A DNA stretch of 64,000 bases from RYN-230 sp963760405 (GCA_963760405.1 CAVXCV010000008.1:124001-188000); one strand, 5' to 3'. Positions 34,109 to 43,636 are shown, numbered from the stretch's first letter. Program-made: numbers and translations. Notes: generated by a model not told the origin, from the letters alone.

Positions 34109-34177
34109 ACGCACATCGTGCCCGCCCCATCCGACAACCTGACCGGCTCCCTTCCGGCCCCCGCCCTCGCGCTCGAT

Positions 34178-34231
34178 GGGGTGGATGAAAGATCCACCCC
34201 GTCCTGAGGCAGTCAGACTTTCATTCACCCC
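34178..34231. promoter_or_regulatory. Triple-arm inverted repeat in the divergent DUF559/alkB region
   Basis: GGGGTGGAT (34178-34186) pairs perfectly with ATCCACCCC (34192-34200), and the longer arm 34178-34191 also pairs with 34218-34231 with one mismatch. Two mutually exclusive hairpins or a double operator are possible between the divergent genes. Confidence 0.4.
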
Positions 34232-34325
34232 AGAAGTGATCAGCTGGGGGTGGGGAGGGTGTGGCGGATGTGGTTTATGGGGCTGATGAGAATCTGAGGG
34301 CCGGGGCCGGGGGGATGGGCGAGGG

Positions 34326-34430
34326 CGGGCGGGACGAGGAACGGGTGGGCAGTGCGGGCGGGCGGGACGAGGGGCGGGGTGGGCAGTGCAGGCGGGACGA
34401 AGGACGGGTGGGGAGTGCGGGCGGGCATAC
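34326..34430 (+). repeat. G-rich ~31-bp imperfect tandem repeat before alkB
   Basis: Three imperfect copies of a unit like gcgggacgaggaacgggtgg followed by gcagtgcgggcg precede the AlkB GTG start. The plus strand is extremely G-rich and could form G-quadruplexes. It has no convincing coding character in the AlkB frame. Confidence 0.6.
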
Positions 34431-34437
34431 TGGGCGG

Positions 34438-35163
34438 GTGGCGGCATTGTGGCCCAGGACCAGGGCGGAGATCGCGCCCGGGGCGGTACACCTGCCGGGC
34501 TGGCTGAATCAGGACGAGCAGCGCCAGTTGGTGGCGGCCTGCCGGGACTGGGCCAGGCCCCCGGCCGGGCTGCATGTGCCGCGGCTGCCCACCGGGGGGA
34601 CCATGTCCGTGCGGATGGTCTGCCTAGGCTGGCACTGGCTGCCCTACCGGTACTCGCGGACCGCGGACGACGGGGACGGCGCACCGGTCAAGCCGTTCCC
34701 GTCGTGGCTGGGCGATCTCGGCCGCCGCGCGGTGGCCGACGCCTGCGGGGACGAGGCAGGCCGCAGATACCGGCCCGACGTCGCCCTGATCAACCGGTAC
34801 GACGCCACCGCCAGGATGGGCATGCACGCCGACCGGGATGAGCGCAGCCTCGCCCCGGTGGTCTCGCTGAGCCTGGGCGACACCTGCGTGTTCCGGTTCG
34901 GCAACCCGGGCACGCGGGGCAGGCCGTGGACCGATGTCGAGCTGGAATCGGGGGACGCGTTCGTATTCGGCGGGGCGTCCCGGCTGGCCTACCACGGGGT
35001 GCCCAGGATCCGGCCGGGCACCGGCGATCCGGCGACCGGGCTGCGCGACGGGCGGCTCAACATCACGCTGCGCGAATCCGGGCTGGGCGGCGAGGCAGCC
35101 CTGACCGGCGAAGCAGCCTCAGGTAGCGAGCCACCGGGCGGCGAGGAGATGGCGGGTGCCTGA
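34438..35163 (+). CDS. alkB: AlkB-like Fe(II)/2-oxoglutarate dioxygenase
   Basis: 241-aa DNA/RNA repair dioxygenase that removes alkyl groups from bases such as 1-methyladenine by oxidation. The iron motif HxD is in MGMHADRDE near residue 138, the distal His in LAYHGVPRI near 187, and 2-oxoglutarate-binding Arg in GRLNITLRESG near 206. GTG 34438 was chosen because AlkB similarity starts at once (LWPRTRAEIAPGAVHLPGWL). A longer in-frame opening from 34261 is only G-rich repeat. The C-terminus overlaps the nei start by 8 bases, so two base-repair enzymes are translated together. Confidence 0.88.
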   Translation: MAALWPRTRAEIAPGAVHLPGWLNQDEQRQLVAACRDWARPPAGLHVPRLPTGGTMSVRMVCLGWHWLPYRYSRTADDGDGAPVKPFPSWLGDLGRRAVADACGDEAGRRYRPDVALINRYDATARMGMHADRDERSLAPVVSLSLGDTCVFRFGNPGTRGRPWTDVELESGDAFVFGGASRLAYHGVPRIRPGTGDPATGLRDGRLNITLRESGLGGEAALTGEAASGSEPPGGEEMAGA

Positions 35164-35932
35164 GGGGGATGTGGTCTGGCGGGCCGCCCGCGACCTCCGG
35201 GAGGCGCTGGCCGGCCGGGTGCTGACCCGCAGCGACTTCCGGGTGCCGCGGTACGCCACCACCGACCTGACCGGGCGCACGGTGACCGAGTCCGTGTCCC
35301 GCGGCAAGCACCTGCTGACCCGGGTCGAGGGCGGCGTCACCGTGCATACCCACCTGCGGATGGAGGGCGCGTGGCGGGTCCGCCCGGCGCGCACCCAGGT
35401 CCGCGACGGGCACCGGATCAGGCTGGTGCTCGGCAACGCCGACTGGCAGGCGGTCGGCTACCAGCTCGGCATCGTCGAGGTGGTACCCACCGCCCGGGAA
35501 GACCGCATCGTCGGTCATCTCGGGCCGGACCTGCTCGGCCCGGACTGGGATCCGGACGAGGCGGTCCGCCGCCTGCTCGCCGACCCGCAACGGCCCATCG
35601 GCGAGGCTCTGCTGGACCAGCGCAACCTGGCCGGCATCGGCAACATGTACAAGGCCGAGGTGCTGTTCCTGCGGGGGGTGAGCCCGTGGCGGAAGGCCGG
35701 CGACGTGGCTGATCCGGCGGCCCTGGTGAACATGGCCAAGCGGCTGCTGGAGGCGAACAGGGAGCGGCGCGACCAGATCACCACAGGCCGCTGGCAGCGC
35801 GGCGAGGGGACCTGGGTGCACGGCCGGAGAGGGCGGCCCTGCCGCCGCTGCGGCACCCCGATCAGGACCGCTGACCAGGGCGCCGACCCGGAAGCGCGGA
35901 TCGCGTACTGGTGCCCCCGCTGCCAGGCCTGA
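35156..35932 (+). CDS. nei: Fpg/Nei family DNA glycosylase (endonuclease VIII-like)
   Basis: 258-aa bifunctional glycosylase/AP lyase for oxidised bases. The N-terminus after the initiator is PEGDVVWRAAR, with the catalytic Pro and Glu in the PEGD form of Nei rather than the PELPE of Fpg. The H2TH region is LLDQRNLAGIGNMYKAEVLF near residue 155, and the zinc finger is CRRCGTPIRT to YWCPRCQA at the C-terminus (four Cys). GTG 35156 lies inside the end of alkB. The type is closest to mycobacterial Nei, but the exact paralogue is uncertain. Confidence 0.9.
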   Translation: MPEGDVVWRAARDLREALAGRVLTRSDFRVPRYATTDLTGRTVTESVSRGKHLLTRVEGGVTVHTHLRMEGAWRVRPARTQVRDGHRIRLVLGNADWQAVGYQLGIVEVVPTAREDRIVGHLGPDLLGPDWDPDEAVRRLLADPQRPIGEALLDQRNLAGIGNMYKAEVLFLRGVSPWRKAGDVADPAALVNMAKRLLEANRERRDQITTGRWQRGEGTWVHGRRGRPCRRCGTPIRTADQGADPEARIAYWCPRCQA

Positions 35933-35974
35933 CCAGCGGGCCAGGTCAGCAGCAGGGGCACCGGGCGGTCAGGG

Positions 35975-36805
35975 TCAGGCGTCGCGCCTGCGGAACAGGA
36001 CCGCCCCGGCGATGATCGCGATCGCCGCGTAGGCGGCGAACACGCCGAGCCCGGTCCAGGCGGAGAACAGGTGCGAGCCGGGCTGGTTCACCACGCTCCA
36101 GGCCTGGCTGCCCGCGTTGAACGGGATCCACTTGTCCACGTGATCCTGCCAGTTCGACGGCAGGAAGTTCACCAGCACGAACAGCACGAACAGCAGCCCG
36201 ACCGACGCGGTGATGGCGCCTGCCGTGTGCCGCAGCAGCAGGCCGAGGCCGAACGCGAGCATCCCGCAGACGGTCAGGAACAACGCGCCGCCGATCACCG
36301 CGCGCAGCACGTGCGGCTGGCTGAGCGTGACGTTGTAGTGCTTGGAGGACAGGATCGCCTGGCCGAGGAAGAACGACACGAAGCACGCCACCAGCCCGGT
36401 GACCAGGGTGACAACCCCGAACACGACGCCCTTGGCCGCGGCTACGGTACCCCGGCGCGGCTGCACGGTCAGCGAGGTGCGGATCATCCCGGTGGAGTAC
36501 TCCGAGGTGATGGTCAGCGCGCCGAGCACCGAAATGATCAGCTGGCCGAGGATGAGCCCGGCCAGGCTGCGCTGGGTCGCGTCGAACCCGGGGCCCACCC
36601 CGCCCGGCCGGGACACCGCGCCCAGGCAGGCCAGTGCCCCGATCCCGATCGTGACCACGACCAGCGCCAGCAGCGTCCAGTAGGTGGACCGGACGGAGCG
36701 GATCTTAGTGAGCTCCGAGCGGAGCGCGCCGGCGAATCCGGCCCGCCCGGGTACAGCGCCGGGCAGAGCTGAGGGCGCCCGGGCCGGAACCTGTGTTGCC
36801 GCCAT
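35975..36805 (-). CDS. ABC-2 type transporter permease
   Basis: 276-aa membrane protein with six hydrophobic segments, including STYWTLLALVVVTIGIGALA, LILGQLIISVLGALTITSEY, VTLVTGLVACFVSFFLGQAI and AAYAAIAIIAGAVLF. The stretch TSEYSTGMIRTSLTVQPRRG is typical of the ABC-2 subfamily that exports antibiotics or lipids. ATG 36805 begins one base after the stop of the ATPase gene (TGACATG), so the two are translated together as one exporter. Substrate unknown. Confidence 0.88.
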   Translation of the reverse strand: MAATQVPARAPSALPGAVPGRAGFAGALRSELTKIRSVRSTYWTLLALVVVTIGIGALACLGAVSRPGGVGPGFDATQRSLAGLILGQLIISVLGALTITSEYSTGMIRTSLTVQPRRGTVAAAKGVVFGVVTLVTGLVACFVSFFLGQAILSSKHYNVTLSQPHVLRAVIGGALFLTVCGMLAFGLGLLLRHTAGAITASVGLLFVLFVLVNFLPSNWQDHVDKWIPFNAGSQAWSVVNQPGSHLFSAWTGLGVFAAYAAIAIIAGAVLFRRRDA

Positions 36806-36806
36806 G

Positions 36807-37775
36807 TCAGGCCACCTCTCCCGAGTGCACCGGTTCGCCGGGCGCGTGCACCGGTTCCCCGGGAGCGCCCGCGACGCTGGCGTGGAATTCCACGCTCGAG
36901 GCGGTGAGCTCCATGAACGCCTCTTCCAGCGAGGCATGCGCCGGGGCGAGCTCGTGCAGCCGGATGCCCTGCTCGAAGGCCAGGTCACCGACGTGCGGCG
37001 CGGGCAGGCCCTGCACCAGCAGGGCGCCGTCCGTACCGTCCAGCACGCTGCCGCCGGCCAGCCGCACGGCGCTGGCCAGCACATCAGGCTGGGGGGTGCG
37101 CACCCGGACCGTCTGTACGGAGTTCCGCGCGATGAACTCCGCCACGGCGCAGTCCGCGATGAGCCGCCCCCGCCCGATCACCAGCAGATGGTCCGCGGTG
37201 TTCTCCATCTCCGACATCAGGTGGCTGGACACGAAAATGGTGCGGCCCTCGGCGGCCAGCGCCTTCATCAGGTTCCGGATCCACAGGATGCCCTCGGGGT
37301 CCAGCCCGTTGACCGGCTCGTCGAACATCAGGATGGCCGGGTCGCCGAGCAGGGCCGCCGCGATACCCAGCCGCTGTCCCATGCCGAGCGAGAAACCCTT
37401 AGACCGTTTCCTGGCCACCTCGCTCAGCCCGACCAGTTCCAGCACCTCACCCACCCGCCGGGCGGGCAGGTTGTTCGTCTGCGCCAGGCAGAGCAGGTGG
37501 CTATAGGCGCTCCGGCCGCCGTGCACCGCCTTCGCGTCCAGCAGCGCGCCCACCTCCCGCATGGGCTGGGCCAGCTCACGGAAATCCTTCCCGTGCACGG
37601 TCACGGTGCCGTCCGTCGGACGGTCCAGCCCCAGGATCAGCCGCATCGTCGTGGTCTTGCCCGCCCCGTTCGGGCCGAGGAAGCCAGTGATCCTGCCTGG
37701 CTCCACCCGGAACGACAGATGATCGACCGCCACCTTGTCGCCATACCGTTTAGTGAGGCTGTGCGCCTCAATCAT
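36807..37775 (-). CDS. ABC transporter ATP-binding protein
   Basis: 322-aa ATPase of the DrrA/CcmA-like group. Walker A GPNGAGKTTT is near residue 38, a signature of SLGMGQRLGIAAAL type near 135, Walker B AILMFDEPVNGLD near 155 and H-loop FVSSHLMSEME near 190. The last 15 residues contain two GEPVH units. ATG 37775 was chosen for MIEAHSLTKRYG, the usual beginning. It partners the ABC-2 permease immediately downstream. The 126-bp gap to the next gene shows no regulator. Confidence 0.9.
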   Translation of the reverse strand: MIEAHSLTKRYGDKVAVDHLSFRVEPGRITGFLGPNGAGKTTTMRLILGLDRPTDGTVTVHGKDFRELAQPMREVGALLDAKAVHGGRSAYSHLLCLAQTNNLPARRVGEVLELVGLSEVARKRSKGFSLGMGQRLGIAAALLGDPAILMFDEPVNGLDPEGILWIRNLMKALAAEGRTIFVSSHLMSEMENTADHLLVIGRGRLIADCAVAEFIARNSVQTVRVRTPQPDVLASAVRLAGGSVLDGTDGALLVQGLPAPHVGDLAFEQGIRLHELAPAHASLEEAFMELTASSVEFHASVAGAPGEPVHAPGEPVHSGEVA

Positions 37776-37901
37776 GACAATGTCCCTTCTCCGGCCGGGC
37801 CCCGTGCCCGGGCCGTGCAGCGACAAGTCTGGCCGGGCCGGCCACCGCGGCACATCGCCCATGCGGCCGACCCGCATCCGACCGTGGGTGGATACCGGGA
37901 C

Positions 37902-38993
37902 TCAGCCTGCCAGTGCGGTGAGGGCGGGCTGGATCATCTCCCGGGTGATCTCCCCGGCGCTCCACGCGGCCGCGCACAGGGCGCGGAGGCCGTCGATCGG
38001 GTCCCCCGCGCCCTCGAGCACGAACGGCTGGGCCGGCCCGGGCCGCCGCGCGGTCCAGCTTCCGCAGCGGAATCCGCCCTGGTCAGCATCGATCGCCGGA
38101 TGCGGGCCGAGCAGGCCGGCCAGGTCGTCCGCGACGAAGGTGGGCCGCTGCCGCGGGCTGGCCAGCACCAGGTCCTCCGGCCGGGTGAGGCCGGTCAGCA
38201 CCAGCAGGCTGTCGGAGCCCGCGCGGACCGCGCCCTCGATGTCGGTGTCCAGCCGGTCGCCGACGACCAGCGGCCGCCGGGCCCCGGTCCGGGCCACCGC
38301 CTCGGCGTGCAGCGGCAGCTCCGGCTTGCCCGCGACCACCGGCTGCTGCCCGGTCGCGCAGGCAATCACCTGAATGAGCGAGCCGTTGCCCGGCTGCACC
38401 CCGCGCTCCGTCGGCAGGGTCGTGTCCGCGTTCGAGGCCACGAACCAGGCGCCGGCCCGGACCGCGAGGCCACCTTCGGCCAGCAGCGGGTAGCCGAGGC
38501 CGGGCGCGTACCCCTGGACCACGGCGGCCGGCTGGTCCAGCGCCACCGTGACCGGCCGGAACCCGCGCTCACGCACGGCGATGCGCAGCGCGTTACTGCC
38601 CACCACGAGCACGGCTGAACCGGGGGCCAGCCGCCCGGCCAGCAGGGTCGCCGCCGCCTGGGCGGAGGTGACCACGTCCGCGGCGGTGGCGGCAATGCCG
38701 AACCCGGCGATCTGGGCGGCGACCGCCGCCGGGGTGCGGGAGGCGTTATTGGTCACGAAGGCGAGCCGCATCCCGGCCTCCGCGGCCTTGGCCAGGGCTT
38801 CCGCCGCCCCGGGCACGGCCGCCGCGCCGATGTACACCACCCCGTCCAGGTCGAGCAGGGCCACGTCGTAGACCCGGGTCAGCGGGTCGGGACTGCCGCG
38901 CAGGAACGCGTCCAGCCCCGCGGGCTGGCCCGGCCCGGCGTCCTGTCCTGCCCCGGCGGCCTCCTGCTGGTCAGCTGGCTGGTCAGCTGGCAC
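37902..38993 (-). CDS. HAD-superfamily IIA phosphatase (NagD-like)
   Basis: 363-aa phosphohydrolase. Motif I is VALLDLDGVVYIG near residue 45, motif II VTNNASRTP near 80, the conserved lysine in AGKPELPLH near 220 and motif III VVGDRLDTDIEGA near 245. The C2 cap lies between motifs II and III. After about residue 285 the sequence (DDLAGLL to LTALAG) is a family-specific tail. The homologue in M. tuberculosis is Rv1692, reported as glycerol-3-phosphate phosphatase; the same location relative to tlyA and the TPR gene supports orthology. Confidence 0.88.
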   Translation of the reverse strand: MPADQPADQQEAAGAGQDAGPGQPAGLDAFLRGSPDPLTRVYDVALLDLDGVVYIGAAAVPGAAEALAKAAEAGMRLAFVTNNASRTPAAVAAQIAGFGIAATAADVVTSAQAAATLLAGRLAPGSAVLVVGSNALRIAVRERGFRPVTVALDQPAAVVQGYAPGLGYPLLAEGGLAVRAGAWFVASNADTTLPTERGVQPGNGSLIQVIACATGQQPVVAGKPELPLHAEAVARTGARRPLVVGDRLDTDIEGAVRAGSDSLLVLTGLTRPEDLVLASPRQRPTFVADDLAGLLGPHPAIDADQGGFRCGSWTARRPGPAQPFVLEGAGDPIDGLRALCAAAWSAGEITREMIQPALTALAG

Positions 38994-39017
38994 TGCTGTC
39001 CCCCCGCCGCATCGGCA

Positions 39018-39494
39018 TCAGCCTCCCTGGCCGTCAGCGGCCGCCTGGGACCGGGCCCGCAACGTGGCCCGGACGCCCTGCAGCGCATCGGTGTAGTGGC
39101 GCAGCTCGGGCCGCATGGCCGCGGCGAGGGCCAGATGCTCGGCCGCCGCGCCCGGGTCCCCGGCACGGGCCAGCGCCAGGCCGAGCCCGAAATGAGCGTA
39201 GTCGTCGCTCGGGCTCGCCTCCACGATCTGCCGGAACGTCCGCGCCGCGGCCTCGTAGCGGCGGGTGTCGAACTGCGCCCGGCCCAGGGCCTCCAGCACG
39301 CTGCGCGAGCCCGGCTCGGCTTCCGCGGCCCGCTCCAGCAACTGGGCGGCGGCGGCCGGGCTGCCCCGGCCGAGCAGTTCCAGCCCCCGCCGGTACCAGG
39401 TGTGCACATCACCGTCAGGGACCGCCGCGCCGTCGCGCGGCGGCTGATTTTCCTCCGGCCGGGAATCCTGGCTGCTCCGGGATGCTTCTGTCAT
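39018..39494 (-). CDS. Tetratricopeptide repeat protein
   Basis: 158-aa soluble protein. After a 35-residue polar leader, about three TPR units follow: VHTWYRRGLELLGRG to LLERAAEAEPGSRS, VLEALGRAQFDTRRYEAAAR to ASPSD and DYAHFGLGLALARAG to AAAMRPELRHY. ATG 39494 is preferred over an ATG 66 nt upstream. It precedes the HAD gene by 24 bp and is probably co-transcribed with it. It diverges from the DUF1015 gene with the starts nearly touching. Confidence 0.78.
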   Translation of the reverse strand: MTEASRSSQDSRPEENQPPRDGAAVPDGDVHTWYRRGLELLGRGSPAAAAQLLERAAEAEPGSRSVLEALGRAQFDTRRYEAAARTFRQIVEASPSDDYAHFGLGLALARAGDPGAAAEHLALAAAMRPELRHYTDALQGVRATLRARSQAAADGQGG

Positions 39495-40862
39495 ATGTGC
39501 AGATCCTTCCGTCCGGCCAAGAACGAGCGACGCCGGGATCAACCGGACTCGCGCTCGCACCCTTCCGCGGAATCCGTTATGCCCAGGAAAAGGTGAGCGG
39601 ACTCGCGGAGGTCACCTCTCCACCGTACGACGTGATCGGCGGCGAGGCCGCGCAGCAGTTGCTCGCCGCTGACCCGCACAACGTGGTGCGGCTGATCCTG
39701 CCCCGCCCGGATCCCGGGCACCCGGGCGAGGAGTACCACGACGCCGCCCGGCTGCTGCGCCACTGGCAGGCGGACGGCATCCTGGCCGCCGAGGCGCAGC
39801 CAGCGCTGTACGTGTACGAGCAGCGGCTGGCGCATCCCCCGGCCGGGCAGGACGGGATCCTGCAGCGCGGGCTGATCGGCGCGGTCCGGCTGGCCCCGCC
39901 GGAGGCGCGGATCGTGCTCCCGCATGAGGACGTGATGCCGGGCCCGGTCCAGGGGCGCCGGCAGCTGATGGAAGCCACCCAGGCGAACCTGGAGCCCATC
40001 TTCCTGCTCTACCAGGGTGACGCGGGCAGCGAGGATGGCACCGGCAGCGCCACCACCGCCGTGGTGGACGAGACTGCAGCGACACGGCGGCCGTTGCTGA
40101 GTACGGAGACCAGCGACGGGATCCGGCACAGCCTGTGGGCGGTGACCAGCCCCGCGGAGCGCGCCGCGATAGCGGCCGACCTGGCCCCGCGGCAGGCGCT
40201 GATCGCGGACGGCAACCACCGCTACGCCGCCTACCTGGGCGTGCAGGCCGACCGGCAGGCAGCCGGGGATGGGCCGGGCCCGTGGGATTACGGCCTCGCG
40301 CTGCTGGTGGACGGCGCCGTGTACCCGCCGGAGATCGGCGCGATCCACCGGGTGCTGCCCGGGCTGGACCCGGCCGAGGCGGTGGCCCGGGCCAAGGCGG
40401 CGTTCTCGGTGCGGCCGCTGCCCAGCGGCACTCCGCTGCGGGAGGCGCTGGACACGCTGGCCACGGCGGGTCAGCACGGTGCTGCCTTCCTGGTGGCCGG
40501 GCAGGACCAGATTCACCTGCTCACCGACCCCGACCCGGTCCAGGCCGAGGCCGCGATGCCCGCGGGCCGGTCCGCGGCCTGGCGCGGGCTGCCCGCCGCT
40601 GTGCTGCAGGAACTGCTGATCGGCCGGCTGTGGAGCATCCCCGACGACGAGGCACGGGTCCGGATCGTGCACCACGACGCGGCCCGGGCCATTGCCGAAG
40701 CCGCGCAGCCGCCCGGCGGCACCGCGGTGATCTGCAACCCGGTGCGGGCCGCGGACGTCTACGCGGTCGCCGCGGCGGGCGAGCGGCTGCCCCGCAAGTT
40801 CGACCTCGTTCGCGCCCAAGCCGCGCACCGGCCTGGTGCTGCGCTCGCTCCTGGCCGGTTAG
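39482..40862 (+). CDS. DUF1015 family protein, frameshifted at the C-terminus
   Basis: About 460 aa, role unknown though widespread. Family blocks are LAPFRGIRYA near the start, LAEVTSPPYDVI, NVVRLILPRP, LIADGNHRYAAYLGVQAD near residue 240 and PRK near the end. The main frame drifts into non-family sequence after RLPRK. One base out of frame from about 40800 the text reads STSFAPKPRTGLVLRSLLAG and stops at TAG 40860-40862, the family's usual ending, so an extra T in aagttcgacc is likely. The start is unclear: ATG 39482 overlaps the divergent TPR gene, and GTG 39497 is an alternative. Confidence 0.75.
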
Positions 40863-42463
40863 CCTTTCCGCACGTACAGGCCGGCCGGACCGCCGGGCAC
40901 GCGCCGGAAGTCCCGGTGGAAGTACGCCGAGATCCCCGGCACTGACCAGGGGATCCGCTTGGCGGACAGGGTGGACAGCCACACGTACTGGGCGCGGTGC
41001 AGCGCCGCCAGCCACAGCGCCCGGACCGCCGGGGAGCGGCCCGCGCCGGTGGACGCGTTGCGGCCCCGGGACAGCGAGTAGTCGCTACCCACGGCATCGA
41101 CGATGTGCGGGCAGCCCGGCTGGGACGGGAACCGGTCCGCGGCGATGGTGTAGGACACCTGGTCCGCGAGCACGCACGCGCCGGGCGGGATGATCCGCTG
41201 CGCGGCGGCCACCGCGCCCGGCGCCACCGCGGGCCGCAGGCTGGACTCCGCTCGGGCCTGGATGGCCGCCATGACCAGGATCGCGATCGCCGCGGCCACG
41301 GCCGTGCCGGCGGCCAGCCGCGGGCCAGCCAGCCGCGGCAGGCCGGCCAGCCGGGACACCGCCAGCCCGACCGCCAGGGCCAGGAAGGGCGCCAGGAAGC
41401 CCGCGTAATGGTAGTAGAAATCCGATGGCCACAGGAAGGCCACGACGGTCAGCGCACTGCTGCTCAGGGCAAACCAATCCAGCAACGCCAACCGCTGCCC
41501 GGTGCTGCGCCAGGCCAGCGCGTAGCAGGCGGCCACCCCCAGGGCGATGGCCAGCGCGATGATCAGCAGCGGTGCCGTGCCGAGGCCGGAGACAGCGGCC
41601 AGGCCGGTCATCTCGCGCAGCCGGAAGGCCAGCGGCGTGCGCACCGCGTCCACCCGGACCAGCTGGGCCACGACCACGCTGTGGTAGAAGGTGCGCGGAG
41701 CCAGGACGGCGAACGGCAGTACCGGGAGCGCGAAGCCAGCCACGACCCCGGCGGCGAAGCTGGCGGCCCGGCGCGGCTGCTCTGCCCTTCGCATCCCGCT
41801 TGCTGGCGGGATGCGCCGCGCCGCCAGCACCAGGATGACCAGCACCGGGAGGATGGCCCACGCCTTGATGGCGCCCGCGAAACCGAACGCGGCGCCGCCC
41901 CAGGCCAGCCGGCGCCAGCCCGCCAGCTGGTCACCGTCGAATACGGCCAGTGCACCGGCCAGGCAGAACAGCACCAGCCAGGGCTCCAGCAGCACGGTGT
42001 GCGCGGACTGCACGCTGGCCGGGTAGACCGCCAGGACGCCGCACGTCAGGATCACCGCGAGCAGGCCACGGTGCCGGACGAGCAGGCCCGCCAGGAGCAC
42101 CGCGGCGCCGCCCGCGACGGCGGTCAGCAGTCGCCCGGCTGCCATCGCCCCGGCCGTGCTCGCTCCCTTGGCCAGCAGCGCCACCGGCGCCATTAGCAGG
42201 GTGATGCCAGGGGGCTGCACGATGATGAAGTCCCGGTACGGCAGGTAGCCGTGCCCGAGCAGCAACGCGCTACCGAAGTCGGTGCCGTCGTCGTACTCGG
42301 TGACGCCGAGCAGGTAACCCGGGCGGCTCAGCTGGTAGAGCCGCAAGCCAAGGCCGATCAGGGTGGCCACGATGATGGCGGCCCAGATCAGTCCCTGGTG
42401 CGGGCGGCCGTCCCGGCGGGCCGCCGCGGAAGCGGGCTGCGGCCGGACGGCGGGCATTCTCAC
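40859..42463 (-). CDS. Polytopic glycosyltransferase-like membrane protein (GT39/ArnT-like)
   Basis: 534 aa with about ten hydrophobic helices (LIWAAIIVATLIGLGLRLYQ, LTAVAGGAAVLLAGLLV, LLIIALAIALGVAACYAL and others). The first extracytoplasmic loop contains TEYDDGTDFGSALLLGHGYL then PYRDFIIVQPPG, a pattern seen in GT-C glycosyltransferases using polyprenyl-phosphate sugars, where acidic residues in this loop are catalytic. A 120-residue C-terminal domain follows the last helix (RIIPPGACVLADQ onwards). GTG 42463 or ATG 42457 starts it. It converges on DUF1015 with overlapping stops. Acceptor and donor are unknown. Confidence 0.72.
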   Translation of the reverse strand: MRMPAVRPQPASAAARRDGRPHQGLIWAAIIVATLIGLGLRLYQLSRPGYLLGVTEYDDGTDFGSALLLGHGYLPYRDFIIVQPPGITLLMAPVALLAKGASTAGAMAAGRLLTAVAGGAAVLLAGLLVRHRGLLAVILTCGVLAVYPASVQSAHTVLLEPWLVLFCLAGALAVFDGDQLAGWRRLAWGGAAFGFAGAIKAWAILPVLVILVLAARRIPPASGMRRAEQPRRAASFAAGVVAGFALPVLPFAVLAPRTFYHSVVVAQLVRVDAVRTPLAFRLREMTGLAAVSGLGTAPLLIIALAIALGVAACYALAWRSTGQRLALLDWFALSSSALTVVAFLWPSDFYYHYAGFLAPFLALAVGLAVSRLAGLPRLAGPRLAAGTAVAAAIAILVMAAIQARAESSLRPAVAPGAVAAAQRIIPPGACVLADQVSYTIAADRFPSQPGCPHIVDAVGSDYSLSRGRNASTGAGRSPAVRALWLAALHRAQYVWLSTLSAKRIPWSVPGISAYFHRDFRRVPGGPAGLYVRKG

Positions 42464-42596
42464 CGGTCGATACTACTGGCCGTGAGCACGCCGGCGCGGC
42501 CAGCCGGGCAGGCCGGCCCGGCTGAGCCCGGCTGGGACCGAGGCCGGGGACGTGCGGCCGGCTGGCAGGCGGCCGGTGATCTGGCAGCATGGCCGC

Positions 42597-43556
42597 ATGG
42601 ACACGGCAGAACGCAGTACCCCTGGGATCACCGGGCTCGGGCATGACGTGTACGAGATCGACACCCGGATGGCCGGCTATCCGGGCATCACCGCCGGGTA
42701 CCTGATCCGCAGCGACCGGCCGTGCCTGGTGGAGACCGGCACCTCGCCGTCAGCCCCGGTGATCCGGGACGCGCTGGCCACGCTCGGCGTCGGCCCAGGC
42801 GACCTGGCCACCGTGGTGGTGACGCACATCCACCTGGATCACGCGGGCGGCACCGGCGACATCGCCGCGATGTACCCGGGCGCCCAGGTCGTGGTGCACG
42901 AGCGCGGGGCCCGGCACCTGGCCGACCCGGCCCGGCTGATGGCCAGCGCCCGCCAGGTGTACGGGGACGCGCTCGATCACCTGTTCGGCGAGATGATCCC
43001 GACGCCAGCGGGCCGGATCCGGGCCGTGGAGGAGCGCGGGACCGTGGATCTCGGCGGCGGCCGACGGCTGGACAGCCACTACTCCCCCGGGCACGCCAAG
43101 CATCATGTCGGCCTGATCGACTCGGTCAGCGGGGACCTGTACGTGGGGGACGCCGCGGGTGTGTACATCCCGGCGACCAGGGACCTGCGGCCCGCCACCC
43201 CGCCGCCTGACTTTGACCTGGACACCGCGCTGGGCTCACTGCGCACGTTTGCCGCGCTCCGGCCCGAGCGGCTGCTGTTCAGCCACTACGGCCCGGTGCA
43301 GGAGGTGGACGAGATGCTGCAGCGGGCGGCCGAGGAGATCCAGGTCTGGGTGGCGGAGACCCGGCGGGCCCGGGGCGCCGGGCTCGACCTCGACCATGCC
43401 GTGGCCATGGTGCGGGAGCGGACCCGGGAGCGGTACGCGGTCCTCGGCCAGGACGCCGATCCCGACGCGGCAGCCAGGTTCGAGGTGGTCAGCGGCACGG
43501 AGTCCAATGTGGCCGGCCTGCTGCACTGGCTGGACAAAACCGAGCCCGTGCGCTGA
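42597..43556 (+). CDS. Metallo-beta-lactamase fold metal-dependent hydrolase
   Basis: 319-aa hydrolase. The metal motif THIHLDHAGGTG is near residue 77, His in YSPGHAKHHVG near 164, Asp in LYVGDAAGVYIP near 182 and His in LFSHYGPVQE near 227. The C-terminal helical part (residues 235-319) is typical of the actinobacterial subgroup annotated simply as MBL-fold hydrolase. Substrate unknown. It lies divergent from the GT-C-like gene, and there is no operon partner. Confidence 0.85.
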   Translation: MDTAERSTPGITGLGHDVYEIDTRMAGYPGITAGYLIRSDRPCLVETGTSPSAPVIRDALATLGVGPGDLATVVVTHIHLDHAGGTGDIAAMYPGAQVVVHERGARHLADPARLMASARQVYGDALDHLFGEMIPTPAGRIRAVEERGTVDLGGGRRLDSHYSPGHAKHHVGLIDSVSGDLYVGDAAGVYIPATRDLRPATPPPDFDLDTALGSLRTFAALRPERLLFSHYGPVQEVDEMLQRAAEEIQVWVAETRRARGAGLDLDHAVAMVRERTRERYAVLGQDADPDAAARFEVVSGTESNVAGLLHWLDKTEPVR

Positions 43557-43636
43557 CCCGGGGGACTGCCCCGCGGAGTGCCTGCGGATCAGGCCCGGGA
43601 ACGTTGCCCCGGGACCGGTCCTGGGCCCGCGCAGGC

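Noticed and set aside
34261..34437. N-terminal extension of AlkB from GTG 34261
   Set aside because: It is composed of G-rich repeats without conserved sequence; AlkB similarity starts right after GTG 34438.
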